Shown here: piece by piece, positions 6,962 through 14,596 of the stretch
Layout of the letters: each line of letters opens with the position of its first letter
How positions within the stretch are numbered: position 1 is the first letter of the stretch
Source: Flavobacterium sp.
GTDB taxonomy: Bacteria; Bacteroidota; Bacteroidia; Flavobacteriales; Flavobacteriaceae
NCBI RefSeq assembly: GCF_021151785.1
Contig: NZ_JAGKWP010000064.1
Location: forward strand, 1 to 14,684
Length of the DNA: 14,684 nucleotides
Direction: 5' to 3'
Made by a program: the position numbers and the translations under genes
The notes under the pieces: generated by a model
Databases searched by the model: none
The model's input: only the letters and a program-made list of their open reading frames with translations
What the model was told of the DNA's origin: nothing

Positions 6962-8356
6962 TTAATCGTTTTTAACTTTAACAATTTGTGCCATTAATTC
7001 AGCTTCAGAAACTAACTTCCCATTAGCATACGCATAAGCCTGCATGTGACAAACTCCTCTTCGAATAGGAGAAATTAAATCACACTTAAAAATTAACGTA
7101 TCGCCCGGCAACACTTTGTTTTTAAATTTCACATTATCTATTTTCATGAAATAGGTCAAATAATTTTCAGGATCTGGAACTGTGCTCAAAATTAAAATAC
7201 CACCCGTTTGAGCCATTGCTTCAATTTGTAAAACCCCTGGCATTACAGGTGCACCAGGAAAGTGACCTACAAAGAAAGGCTCATTCATAGTTACATTTTT
7301 TAATCCTACCACATGAGACTCTGATAATTCTAATATTTTATCCACTAACAAGAAAGGCGGTCTATGAGGCAATAATCCCATGATGCCATGAATATCCATG
7401 AGTGGTTCTTTATTCAAATCATAAGAAGGAACTTGGTTACGCTCCTCAATCTTGATAATTTTAGCAATCTTTTTAGCAAACTGTGTATTAACAAAATGAC
7501 CTGGTTTGTTAGCAATGACTTTACCTTGAATGCGAGTACCTATTAAAGATAAATCTCCAATAACGTCAAGTAATTTATGACGAGCAGCTTCATTTGGATA
7601 ATGTAACGTTAGATTGTCTAATACCCCATTAGGTTTGACTGAGATTTCTTCTTTATTAAAAGCTTTTTTTAAATTCTCCATAGTTTCTGGAGAGATCTCT
7701 TTATCCACATAAACAATAGCATTGTTTAAATCACCTCCTTTTATTAATCCATTGTTTAATAATGCTTCTAATTCATGTAAAAAGCTAAACGTTCTACAGT
7801 CTGCAATTTCAGTTTTAAACTCCGAAATGCTTTTCATTGTGGCGTTTTGGGTTCCTAAAACTTTAGTTCCAAAGTCAACCATAGTTGTCACACAATAATG
7901 ATCACTTGGAATTACTGTAATTTCGCTACCTGAAGCTTCATCAGTATAAGAAATAACATCTTTTACAATATAAACTTTACGCGGAGCATCTTGTTCAACA
8001 ACCCCTACTTTTTCAATAGCTTCAACAAAATATTTAGAAGAACCATCCATTATAGGCAACTCTGAGGCATCTAATTCGATGATAATATTATCTACATCAC
8101 ACCCCACTACAGCTGCCAAAACGTGCTCTGGAGTTTGAATCATCACTCCTAATTTTTCTAAATTTGTTCCTCGTTGTGTATTTACGACATAATTAGCGTC
8201 TGCTTCAATAATAGGTTGTCCTTCTAAATCGACTCTAACAAAAGTTATTCCATTATTAACAGGAGCTGGTTTAAACGTCATCGTTACATTTTGACCTGTG
8301 TGTAATCCAACACCCGTTAGGGAAATTTCTTGTCCAATGGTAGTTTGTTTGACCAT
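6962..8356 (-). CDS. lpxC-fabZ: Bifunctional UDP-3-O-acyl-N-acetylglucosamine deacetylase / 3-hydroxyacyl-ACP dehydratase (LpxC-FabZ fusion)
   Basis: A 464-residue natural fusion. Residues 1 to about 305 are LpxC, the zinc enzyme that removes acetate from UDP-3-O-acyl-GlcNAc, the committed step of lipid A synthesis. T-P-E-H at 75-78 holds the general base Glu77 and zinc ligand His78, H-K-L-L-D at 260-264 gives ligands His260 and Asp264, and His287 in P-G-H matches the E. coli active-site His265. Residues about 318-464 are FabZ, the hot-dog dehydratase of fatty acid elongation, with L-P-H-R-P-P-F-L-L-V-D at 329-339, catalytic His365 in G-H-F-P-G-A-P and Glu379 in Q-I-E-A-M-A-Q. This fusion is established in Bacteroidetes; it joins two enzymes that draw on the same 3-hydroxyacyl-ACP pool. 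It starts 10 bases after lpxD, with a purine-rich AAGGA about 7 bases before the ATG. Confidence 0.97.
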   Translation of the reverse strand: MVKQTTIGQEISLTGVGLHTGQNVTMTFKPAPVNNGITFVRVDLEGQPIIEADANYVVNTQRGTNLEKLGVMIQTPEHVLAAVVGCDVDNIIIELDASELPIMDGSSKYFVEAIEKVGVVEQDAPRKVYIVKDVISYTDEASGSEITVIPSDHYCVTTMVDFGTKVLGTQNATMKSISEFKTEIADCRTFSFLHELEALLNNGLIKGGDLNNAIVYVDKEISPETMENLKKAFNKEEISVKPNGVLDNLTLHYPNEAARHKLLDVIGDLSLIGTRIQGKVIANKPGHFVNTQFAKKIAKIIKIEERNQVPSYDLNKEPLMDIHGIMGLLPHRPPFLLVDKILELSESHVVGLKNVTMNEPFFVGHFPGAPVMPGVLQIEAMAQTGGILILSTVPDPENYLTYFMKIDNVKFKNKVLPGDTLIFKCDLISPIRRGVCHMQAYAYANGKLVSEAELMAQIVKVKND

Positions 8357-8366
8357 GATTGTATCC

Positions 8367-9383
8367 TTATTTTTCCTTTTTTAAATCTTCAATATCTTTA
8401 ATTATTTTAGGCAAATTCTTGAAATGTATAAATGATTTAGCAAAATCACCATAAGCAAAGGCTGGACTTCCTTGTACCACTTCACCGTCTTTCAATGATT
8501 TTGCAATACCTGATTGTGCTTGAATCTTAACGTTATCACCAATAGTGATATGTCCGACAATACCCACTTGTCCACCAATCATACAATTTTTACCAATTTT
8601 AGTCGAACCCGCAATTCCCGTTTGAGAGGCAATTACCGTATTTTGACCAATTTCAACATTGTGCGCTACTTGAATTTGGTTGTCTAATTTTACTCCTTTT
8701 CTAATGATCGTTGAACCTAAAGTAGCTCGGTCAATAGTAGAACAAGAACCAATTTCAACATTGTCTTCTATAATAACATTACCTATTTGAGGTACTTTTT
8801 TATAACTCCCATCCTCTTGTGGGGCAAATCCAAAACCATCTGAACCTATAATAGTTCCAGAGTGAATAACAACATGATTACCCAATACTGATTCCGAATA
8901 AACACGAACACCCGCAAATAAAACACAATTATCACCAATAACCACATTGTCTCCAATGAAACTATTTGGATAAATCTTTACATTATTACCAATTTTGACA
9001 TTTTGACCAACGTAACAAAAACTACCTAAGTACAAATCAGTACCATAAACCACACCTTCCGAAATTACAGAAGGTTGCTCTATTCCTGATTTCATCAACT
9101 TGATTTGATTGTAGTATTCCAATAACTTTGAAAAGGATTGGTAAGCATCTTCTACTTTAATTAATGTAGTCTTTACCGGTTGTTCTGGCTCAAATGACTT
9201 ATTAACGATAGCAATGGATGCCTCGGTAGAATAAATGTAATGTATATATTTAGGGTTAGCCAAAAAAGTTAATGAACCTGGAGTTCCTTCTTCAATTTTA
9301 GCTAATTTATAGACTTCAGCATTAGGGTTACCAACAACTTCACCTTCTAAAATGCCTGCAATTTGTAGCGCTGTAAATTTCAT
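8367..9383 (-). CDS. lpxD: UDP-3-O-acylglucosamine N-acyltransferase
   Basis: LpxD adds the second 3-hydroxyacyl chain, to the 2-amino group of UDP-3-O-acyl-glucosamine, giving the diacyl substrate of LpxH and later LpxB. It is 338 residues, the usual length: an N-terminal uridine-binding domain (about 1-100) with F-L-A-N-P-K-Y at 40-46, a hexapeptide beta-helix (about 105-300), and a C-terminal helix for ACP and trimer contacts. The canonical blocks are intact: G-S-D-G-F-G-F (180-186), S-T-I-D-R-A (215-220), L-D-N-Q-I-Q-V-A-H-N (233-242) with catalytic His241, and V-G-H-I-T-I-G (276-282) with the second conserved His278. This marks it as the orthodox LpxD, in contrast to the copy at 4585-5514. 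It lies 36 bases after the HD-domain gene and 10 bases before lpxC-fabZ. Confidence 0.96.
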   Translation of the reverse strand: MKFTALQIAGILEGEVVGNPNAEVYKLAKIEEGTPGSLTFLANPKYIHYIYSTEASIAIVNKSFEPEQPVKTTLIKVEDAYQSFSKLLEYYNQIKLMKSGIEQPSVISEGVVYGTDLYLGSFCYVGQNVKIGNNVKIYPNSFIGDNVVIGDNCVLFAGVRVYSESVLGNHVVIHSGTIIGSDGFGFAPQEDGSYKKVPQIGNVIIEDNVEIGSCSTIDRATLGSTIIRKGVKLDNQIQVAHNVEIGQNTVIASQTGIAGSTKIGKNCMIGGQVGIVGHITIGDNVKIQAQSGIAKSLKDGEVVQGSPAFAYGDFAKSFIHFKNLPKIIKDIEDLKKEK

Positions 9384-9388
9384 CTCGG

Positions 9389-9396
9389 CAAAAATA
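9389..9396 (-). promoter_or_regulatory. Possible -7 element in front of lpxD
   Basis: On the - strand this is TATTTTTG, matching TAnnTTTG, in the 36-base gap between the HD gene and lpxD. It ends only 5 bases before the ATG, which would give an almost leaderless transcript, and no -33 element is clear. A chance match in AT-rich DNA is quite possible. Confidence 0.25.
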
Positions 9397-9419
9397 TAAA
9401 AATAAAATGAATCTCTAAA

Positions 9420-10646
9420 TTAATCAATTACTTTTGGATAGCAAATAAAATATTTCGTCACTGGCTTAGACAATGCCTTTAAATGCATCTGATCGGAAGC
9501 TTCTACAACATTTTCAATGGTGCCATCCTTCTTTAAAATGCGAATGGGCTCACTCGATCTACTATATGCTTCGTTTTTCAACTTACCTTTAAACACAAAA
9601 TAATCGATATCTTTTTCAACTAATCGATAGGCTTTAATATATTTTTCTTTCAACTCTAAATATTTCTCTTTATGAATTTTATCCTCAGTAATTTCAATCT
9701 TTAACAAATGTCTATGAATTAGCATTTTACACAAACTACTTAATACAAAATCAGAATGAAATTGCCATTGCTTAATTGCCCCAAGTACGTCATAATCATC
9801 TAAGTTAGAAAACTGATCTAATATATTTTTATCAATAGTATTAAAATCAAATTTATGATTCATGAAGAATAATAAAAACGGACTTCCAAATAATTGTTCT
9901 CCTCTATTTATCAATTCTTTAGCACGTTTCAAAATCTTAGTTAAAGTCAATTCAGCCACCACACTAGTCTTATGCAAATACGCTTGCCAATACATTAATC
10001 GTCTGGCCATAAGGAACTTTTCAATAGAATAAATGCCTTTTTCTTCCATAACCAAATAATCATCTTTTACATTAAGCATTTGAATTAAGCGTTCACTATT
10101 GATATTCCCTTCATTTACACCTGTGTAAAAACTATCTCGCTTCAAATAATCCATCCGATCCATATCCAATTGACTGGAAATCAACTGCAACATAAATTTT
10201 CTAGCGTACTCTCCTTTAAAAATTTGAATCGCTAAACCCAATTGCCCATCAAACTCCTTATTCAACTGTTCCATAAACAACAAAGATAATTCCTCATGAT
10301 GCACTTCAATTACACTGTGTTCCAACGCATGACTGAAAGGGCCATGACCAATGTCGTGTAATAAAATAGTAACATACAAGGCCGTTTCCTCTTCATTTGA
10401 GATAGCCACTCCTTTAAAACGCAAGGTTTGTACTGCTTGTTGCATAATATGCATACAACCTAAAGCATGATGAAAACGAGTATGATGCGCACCTGGATAA
10501 ACCAAATAAGACATTCCCATTTGAGCAATACGTCTCAACCGTTGAAAATAAGGATGCTGAATTAGATCGTAAATTAGTGTATTAGGAATAGTAATAAACC
10601 CATAAATAGGATCATTAAGTATTTTTAATTTGTTTATCGAATGCAC
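9420..10646 (-). CDS. HD-domain phosphohydrolase (COG1078, dNTPase/SAMHD1-like)
   Basis: A 408-residue cytoplasmic protein of the HD superfamily group related to dGTP triphosphohydrolases and SAMHD1. Residues 11-20 (N-D-P-I-Y-G-F-I-T-I) and 33-42 (Y-F-Q-R-L-R-R-I-A-Q) are family blocks. Metal ligands are visible in order: His60 in R-F-H-H-A-L-G, His97-Asp98 in L-L-H-D-I-G-H-G-P-F-S-H, and an Asp in L-D-M-D-R-M-D-Y (160-167). The substrate cannot be read from sequence; a nucleotide triphosphate is likely. The start is GTG: the frame has no ATG between the upstream stop and this codon, and the conserved block begins 10 residues in. It is the first gene of the - strand lipid A cluster and is divergent from porX. 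Confidence 0.92.
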   Translation of the reverse strand: MHSINKLKILNDPIYGFITIPNTLIYDLIQHPYFQRLRRIAQMGMSYLVYPGAHHTRFHHALGCMHIMQQAVQTLRFKGVAISNEEETALYVTILLHDIGHGPFSHALEHSVIEVHHEELSLLFMEQLNKEFDGQLGLAIQIFKGEYARKFMLQLISSQLDMDRMDYLKRDSFYTGVNEGNINSERLIQMLNVKDDYLVMEEKGIYSIEKFLMARRLMYWQAYLHKTSVVAELTLTKILKRAKELINRGEQLFGSPFLLFFMNHKFDFNTIDKNILDQFSNLDDYDVLGAIKQWQFHSDFVLSSLCKMLIHRHLLKIEITEDKIHKEKYLELKEKYIKAYRLVEKDIDYFVFKGKLKNEAYSRSSEPIRILKKDGTIENVVEASDQMHLKALSKPVTKYFICYPKVID

Positions 10647-10665
10647 TGAAAATAAATTTATTTAA

Positions 10666-10673
10666 CAAATATA
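10666..10673 (-). promoter_or_regulatory. Candidate promoter of the HD-lpx gene cluster, -7 element
   Basis: On the - strand this is TATATTTG, an exact TAnnTTTG match, ending 19 bases before the GTG start of the HD-domain gene in the 97-base divergent region. A TTG is present upstream but with too short a spacing (11 bases), so the -33 element is unresolved. Confidence 0.5.
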
Positions 10674-10701
10674 AAACATTTACACAATTTTTAAGAAAAT
10701 T

Positions 10702-10709
10702 TACGTTTG
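10702..10709 (+). promoter_or_regulatory. Candidate promoter of porX, -7 element
   Basis: The sequence is TACGTTTG, an exact TAnnTTTG match, ending 34 bases before the porX ATG. A weak -33 candidate, TTTA at 10679-10682, has the preferred 19-base spacing. A second, imperfect candidate (TACCTTGC at 10717-10724) lies closer to the gene. Confidence 0.5.
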
Positions 10710-10743
10710 TCTGTAGTACCTTGCAATAATAAAATGTAAAACC

Positions 10744-12297
10744 ATGAATGAAATAAAAATCCTTTGGGTAGACGACGAAATTGATTTATTGAAGCCACAC
10801 ATCTTGTTTTTAGAAAAGAAAAACTATGCTGTAACTACTTGTAATAATGGTCAAGATGCTATTGATTTGTTCAAAGAAGAAAATTTTGATATCGTTTTCC
10901 TTGATGAAAATATGCCTGGTCTTTCAGGTTTAGAAACACTAGCAGAAATGAAAGAATACAAATCTTCAACTCCTGTTATCATGATTACTAAGAGTGAGGA
11001 AGAATACATTATGGAAGAAGCTATCGGTAGTAAAATTGCCGATTACTTAATTAAACCCGTAAACCCCAATCAGATTCTACTGAGCTTAAAGAAAAACTTA
11101 GATCATTCTCGATTAATATCTGAAAAAACAACACTGGATTACCAAAAAGAATTTCGAAAAATCGCTATGGAACTGGCCATGGTTAATTCCTTTGAAGATT
11201 GGATAGAACTCTATAAAAAACTGTTGTACTGGGAAATAGAACTTGAAAATATTGAAGACCAAAACATGATTTCCATACTTGAAAGTCAAAAAACAGAGGC
11301 TAATTTACAATTTGGAAAATTTATTGAAAGAAATTATGAAGATTGGTTTGAAGAAAAAGCTAACAAACCCATTCTTTCACACAAACTATTTGGTGAATTG
11401 GTGGCACCTGAAATTCGCAAAAAGGAAAAACCAATTCTCTTTATTGTTATCGACAATTTGCGTTATGATCAATGGAAAGTTTTTGAAAACATTGTATATA
11501 ATCACTACAAGCCTGAAAAAGAAGTGAGTTATTTTTCTATTTTACCTACAGCAACACAGTACGCAAGAAATGCTATTTTTTCGGGTTTATTACCTGTAGA
11601 AATGGAAAAAAAATATCCGCAATATTGGAAAAACGATACAGATGAAGGCGGCAAAAACATGCATGAAGAAGATTTTTTAAAGGAACAACTCAAACGATTA
11701 GGATTAAACATCAAACAAGAATATTACAAAATCGTGAACCAACGCGACGGGAGAAAACTAGTTGACAATTTTAAATCTTTAAAAAACAACGATTTAACAA
11801 CCATTGTTTACAATTTTGTTGATATGATTTCTCATGCAAAAACAGAAATGGATGTAGTTAAAGAACTAGCTTCGAATGACAAAGCCTACCGCTCGTTAAC
11901 ATTAAGTTGGTTTAAAAACTCACCCTTATTAGAATTGATTCAATTGGGTCAACAAAATGGATTTAAACTAATCATCACTACAGATCACGGAACCATCAAC
12001 TGTAAAAATCCTTCAAAAGTGATTGGCGATAAAAACACTAGTTTAAATTTAAGGTACAAAACAGGAAGAAGCTTAACCTATGAAGACAAAGACGTTTATG
12101 CGGTTAAAGATCCTAAAAAAATTGGGTTACCTGCCATCAATATGACAAGTTCTTTTATCTTTGCAAAAAGCGACTATTTCTTGGCTTATGTAAACAATTT
12201 CAACCATTACGTAAGCTATTACAGAAATACCTATCAACATGGTGGAATTTCCCTTGAAGAAATGATTGTGCCTTGTATTGTTTTAAATCCTAAATAA
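10744..12297 (+). CDS. porX: T9SS response regulator PorX (receiver plus PglZ domain)
   Basis: PorX pairs with the histidine kinase PorY to control type IX secretion genes in Bacteroidetes. It is 517 residues. The CheY-like receiver (about 4-120) has acidic pocket Asp10/Asp11, phospho-acceptor Asp54 (F-L-D-E-N-M-P-G), Thr82 and Lys104. A helical linker (about 125-205) leads to a PglZ domain of the alkaline phosphatase superfamily (about 205-517), with Asp237 (V-I-D-N-L-R-Y-D), nucleophile candidate Thr271 (T-A-T-Q-Y-A-R-N), Asp360 and His364 (F-V-D-M-I-S-H-A), Asp414-His415 (T-T-D-H-G) and His499 (Y-Q-H-G-G). All expected metal-site residues are present, so phosphodiesterase activity, as reported for the family, is likely kept. 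There is no DNA-binding output domain. tsaE follows after 11 bases. The sorting-domain protein at 1-2705 is a substrate of the pathway PorX controls. Confidence 0.96.
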   Translation: MNEIKILWVDDEIDLLKPHILFLEKKNYAVTTCNNGQDAIDLFKEENFDIVFLDENMPGLSGLETLAEMKEYKSSTPVIMITKSEEEYIMEEAIGSKIADYLIKPVNPNQILLSLKKNLDHSRLISEKTTLDYQKEFRKIAMELAMVNSFEDWIELYKKLLYWEIELENIEDQNMISILESQKTEANLQFGKFIERNYEDWFEEKANKPILSHKLFGELVAPEIRKKEKPILFIVIDNLRYDQWKVFENIVYNHYKPEKEVSYFSILPTATQYARNAIFSGLLPVEMEKKYPQYWKNDTDEGGKNMHEEDFLKEQLKRLGLNIKQEYYKIVNQRDGRKLVDNFKSLKNNDLTTIVYNFVDMISHAKTEMDVVKELASNDKAYRSLTLSWFKNSPLLELIQLGQQNGFKLIITTDHGTINCKNPSKVIGDKNTSLNLRYKTGRSLTYEDKDVYAVKDPKKIGLPAINMTSSFIFAKSDYFLAYVNNFNHYVSYYRNTYQHGGISLEEMIVPCIVLNPK

Positions 12298-12308
12298 TAT
12301 TCCTAAAC

Positions 12309-12725
12309 ATGACAAAAGTTTTTGGTTTAGAAGAAATTAATGAAGTAGCGAAAGCAATTTTAGCTTTACCTAATTTAAATAAAGTAATTACGTTTCATGC
12401 TGAAATGGGCGTGGGTAAAACCACACTGATTAAAGAACTCGTAAAAGAATTAGGAGTTATAGAACATTCTAGCAGTCCAACTTTTTCTTTAGTCAATGAA
12501 TATGAAGCCCAAGATGGAAAAATTATTTATCATTTTGATTTATATCGCATTAACAATGAAATGGAAGCCTATGACATGGGAATTGATGAATATTTTTACT
12601 CTGGCAATTGGTGTTTCATAGAATGGCCTGAAAAAGTACCTCATTTAATTCCTTTAGAACATGCGGCTATTAAAATTCAACTTTTACCTAATGGAAAGAG
12701 AGAAATACAAGTAAAAAATGTATAA
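12309..12725 (+). CDS. tsaE: tRNA threonylcarbamoyladenosine biosynthesis ATPase TsaE
   Basis: TsaE is the ATPase that works with TsaB and TsaD to make N6-threonylcarbamoyladenosine at position 37 of ANN-decoding tRNAs. At 138 residues it is the normal size. The P-loop lies at 31-38 (A-E-M-G-V-G-K-T), with Ala in the first glycine position, which the Walker A pattern allows, and Lys37/Thr38 for ATP and magnesium. Other family blocks are S-S-P-T-F-S-L-V-N-E-Y (55-65), H-F-D-L-Y-R (75-80) and C-F-I-E-W-P-E-K-V (about 101-109). It follows porX by 11 bases and precedes the alanine-dehydrogenase-like gene by 51 bases, so it is probably transcribed with porX. Confidence 0.95.
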   Translation: MTKVFGLEEINEVAKAILALPNLNKVITFHAEMGVGKTTLIKELVKELGVIEHSSSPTFSLVNEYEAQDGKIIYHFDLYRINNEMEAYDMGIDEYFYSGNWCFIEWPEKVPHLIPLEHAAIKIQLLPNGKREIQVKNV

Positions 12726-12731
12726 GGATTT

Positions 12732-12739
12732 TATATTTG
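12732..12739 (+). promoter_or_regulatory. Possible internal promoter element before the alanine-dehydrogenase-like gene
   Basis: The sequence TATATTTG is an exact TAnnTTTG match in the 51-base gap after tsaE, 37 bases before the next ATG. No TTG lies at the expected -33 distance, so this may be chance. Confidence 0.3.
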
Positions 12740-12776
12740 TTAAAATTTAAGTAACTTGGCTTCAAAATAGTGATGT

Positions 12777-13973
12777 ATGGCAATTTACAGTCCTTTTTCG
12801 GCTAAACAATTATTACCTCAAGAAGAAAAACTTGAAGTACAAAAACACAAAAGTCAACTTTTTATAGGAATACCAAAAGAAACCTCCTATCAAGAAAGAA
12901 GGATTTGCCTCACTCCAGACGCAGTAAGTTCACTCGTTTCTCATGGACATAGAGTAATGATTGAGGCAGGAGCAGGAATAAATTCTAGCTATACCGATAA
13001 AGATTATTCTGAGGCTGGTGCTGAAGTAACGAATGACACATCCAAAGTTTTTAGTTGCCCAATTATATTGAAAGTAGAACCACCTACACTTCAAGAAATC
13101 ACCTTAATGAATCCAGAAGCGATTCTAATTTCAGCAATACAATTAAAAACACAAAAAAAAGAATTCTTTGAAGCCTTAAGTCAAAAGAAAATTACAGCGC
13201 TAGCCTTTGAATTCATTAAAGATGAGGACGGCTCCTACCCTGCCGTAAAATCCTTAAGTGAAATTGCTGGAACTGCTTCAGTTTTGATTGCCGCTGAATT
13301 AATGATTAATAACAACGATGGTAAAGGCTTATTGTTTGGAAACATAACAGGTGTACCACCAACAGAAGTGGTGATTCTAGGAGCAGGAACTGTAGCCGAA
13401 TATGCAGTAAGAACGGCACTTAGTTTAGGTGCGAATGTTAAAGTTTTTGACAACTCTATCACCAAATTAAGACGCTTACAAAACACTTTAAATCAAAGAA
13501 TATTTACTTCGACGATTCATGATAAAGCCTTACTTAAAGCCTTAAGAAGGTGTGATGTAGCTATTGGTGCCATGAGAGGCAAAAACAGAACCCCTATTGT
13601 TGTATCTGAAACCATGGTTGAACACATGAAAAAAGGAGCCGTTATAGTTGATGTGAGCATAGATACAGGAGGTTGCTTTGAAACTTCTGAAGTTACTACA
13701 CACGAAAGACCTACTTTTATTAAAAACAACGTTATCCATTATTGTGTACCTAACATTCCTTCTAGGTATTCTAAAACCGCGAGTATTTCAATAAGTAATA
13801 TTATATCTCCCATTTTAATTGATATTGCGGAAGACGGAGGAATAGAATCGGCTATCCGTTGTAATAAAGGTCTAAAAAACGGAATCTATAATTACCACGG
13901 TATTTTAACTAATAAACCCATTGCCGATTGGTTCAATTTAGAACACAGAGACATTAATTTATTGGTCTTTTAA
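12777..13973 (+). CDS. Alanine dehydrogenase / transhydrogenase-alpha family protein with altered active site
   Basis: A 398-residue protein with the two-domain Ald/PntA architecture. The first block is G-I-P-K-E-T (31-36), with Arg42 matching the Ald pyruvate-binding Arg15. Lys99 (I-L-K-V-E-P-P) aligns with catalytic Lys75 and Asp296 (S-I-D-T-G-G-C-F-E) with Asp270 of M. tuberculosis Ald. The NAD-binding fold spans about 190-330, with the dinucleotide turn L-G-A-G-T-V-A (201-207) and G-V-P-P at 192-195. True Ald has a catalytic His in its L-H-L-A-A segment (His96); here the aligned residue is Gln122 (A-I-Q-L-K), and the surrounding segment is diverged. It also has about 25 extra N-terminal residues. 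Alanine dehydrogenase (alanine to pyruvate and ammonia) is the name homology would give, but the missing His makes that reaction doubtful. It follows tsaE by 51 bases, with no terminator seen between them. Confidence 0.85.
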   Translation: MAIYSPFSAKQLLPQEEKLEVQKHKSQLFIGIPKETSYQERRICLTPDAVSSLVSHGHRVMIEAGAGINSSYTDKDYSEAGAEVTNDTSKVFSCPIILKVEPPTLQEITLMNPEAILISAIQLKTQKKEFFEALSQKKITALAFEFIKDEDGSYPAVKSLSEIAGTASVLIAAELMINNNDGKGLLFGNITGVPPTEVVILGAGTVAEYAVRTALSLGANVKVFDNSITKLRRLQNTLNQRIFTSTIHDKALLKALRRCDVAIGAMRGKNRTPIVVSETMVEHMKKGAVIVDVSIDTGGCFETSEVTTHERPTFIKNNVIHYCVPNIPSRYSKTASISISNIISPILIDIAEDGGIESAIRCNKGLKNGIYNYHGILTNKPIADWFNLEHRDINLLVF

Positions 13974-13977
13974 TACG

Positions 13978-14004
13978 TTGTAAAAAAGATAAATCATACC
14001 TTTG
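13978..14004 (+). promoter_or_regulatory. Promoter of the DUF4258-like gene
   Basis: TTG at 13978-13980 and TACCTTTG at 13997-14004 match the Bacteroidetes -33 and -7 elements with a 16-base spacer, a little short of the usual 19. The -7 ends 13 bases before the ATG, so the leader would be very short. Confidence 0.6.
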
Positions 14005-14017
14005 CAAAAAAAATATT

Positions 14018-14404
14018 ATGTCATTAAGATATCGCTTAGCCTTTTATTTATTTGGTTTATTGATTGGTTTTTATTTTGTTGGTGAATTTTTAAGTGCAAA
14101 AGCCAAATCAAAAGGAGTAGAATTTTGTTATTTTCCAAATTGCCGTGTAATTAAAGATATTAGAAGCAAACCATTCAAAACAACGCCTGCTATTGACAGT
14201 TTAATTGCTAACAAAAAGATTAATTTAAAAGAAATTAACGAGGCAATTGCAAATGGTGATGTTGATTTTTCGCAAAGTAATGTGGCTTACAAAAAAGGTA
14301 AAAAATACATTATTGAATCGTATTTACCTAATAATAAAAAAGTTACTTTACTGGTAATCAATTACAGTAACAAAGCTATTTTAGAAGAAGTGAAATTTGA
14401 TTAA
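14018..14404 (+). CDS. Small membrane-anchored protein, DUF4258-like
   Basis: A 128-residue protein with one N-terminal hydrophobic segment (about 8-26), positively charged before it (L-R-Y-R), so probably a membrane anchor with the rest in the periplasm; no cleavage site is clear. The soluble part has two Cys (37 and 42, in F-C-Y-F-P-N-C-R-V) and a run resembling DUF4258 proteins of Bacteroidetes, with an acidic-hydrophobic middle (about 74-85, D-V-D-F-S-Q-S) and C-terminal beta strands. Function is unknown. It lies 44 bases after the alanine-dehydrogenase-like gene but has its own promoter. I recall this kind of gene beside the alanine-dehydrogenase-like gene in other flavobacteria, from memory only. 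Confidence 0.8.
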   Translation: MSLRYRLAFYLFGLLIGFYFVGEFLSAKAKSKGVEFCYFPNCRVIKDIRSKPFKTTPAIDSLIANKKINLKEINEAIANGDVDFSQSNVAYKKGKKYIIESYLPNNKKVTLLVINYSNKAILEEVKFD

Positions 14405-14422
14405 TTTTTTTCATTAAAATTG

Positions 14423-14452
14423 TTGCAGAAATAAAAAACAGTTGTATATTTG
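14423..14452 (+). promoter_or_regulatory. Promoter of tRNA-Val
   Basis: TTG at 14423-14425 and TATATTTG at 14445-14452 are separated by 19 bases, an essentially perfect Bacteroidetes primary-sigma promoter. Transcription should start near 14457-14460, leaving a leader of about 30 bases before the tRNA. Confidence 0.85.
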
Positions 14453-14489
14453 CACTCGCAATGACGAAATAAGCACTGCAAACAAAATA

Positions 14490-14564
14490 GGGCGATTAGC
14501 TCAGCTGGTTCAGAGCACCTCGTTTACACCGAGGGGGTCGGGGGTTCGAACCCCTCATCGCCCA
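14490..14564 (+). tRNA. tRNA-Val (anticodon UAC)
   Basis: A complete cloverleaf of 75 bases. The acceptor stem GGGCGAT (14490-14496) pairs with ATCGCCC (14557-14563), followed by discriminator A14564. The D stem is GCTC/GAGC (14499-14502 and 14513-14516). The anticodon stem CCTCG/CGAGG (14518-14522 and 14530-14534) encloses a 7-base loop with TAC at 14525-14527. The T arm has GGGGG (14540-14544), loop TTCGAAC and CCCTC, with one G-U pair. CCA is not encoded, as is usual in this phylum, and must be added by the CCA-adding enzyme. It stands alone, with its own promoter and terminator. Confidence 0.97.
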
Positions 14565-14568
14565 CAAC

Positions 14569-14596
14569 AAATCCCGATAGTATCGGGATTTTTTTT
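14569..14596 (+). terminator. Intrinsic terminator of tRNA-Val
   Basis: A stem of about 10 bp (AAATCCCGAT at 14569-14578, ATCGGGATTT at 14582-14591) with a 3-base loop runs into a T-rich tail to 14596, 5 bases after the tRNA 3' end. Confidence 0.9.

Noticed and set aside
6962..8356. Possible assembly error or lost stop codon joining lpxC and fabZ
   Set aside because: The fusion is established in Bacteroidetes and both halves are complete with intact active sites.
11279..11714. Open frames on both strands inside porX
   Set aside because: They fall within the linker and PglZ coding region and have no independent start context or family features.
13235..13739. Several - strand open frames inside the alanine-dehydrogenase-like gene
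   Set aside because: They are opposite a long conserved reading frame, overlap each other, and show no recognisable protein features.
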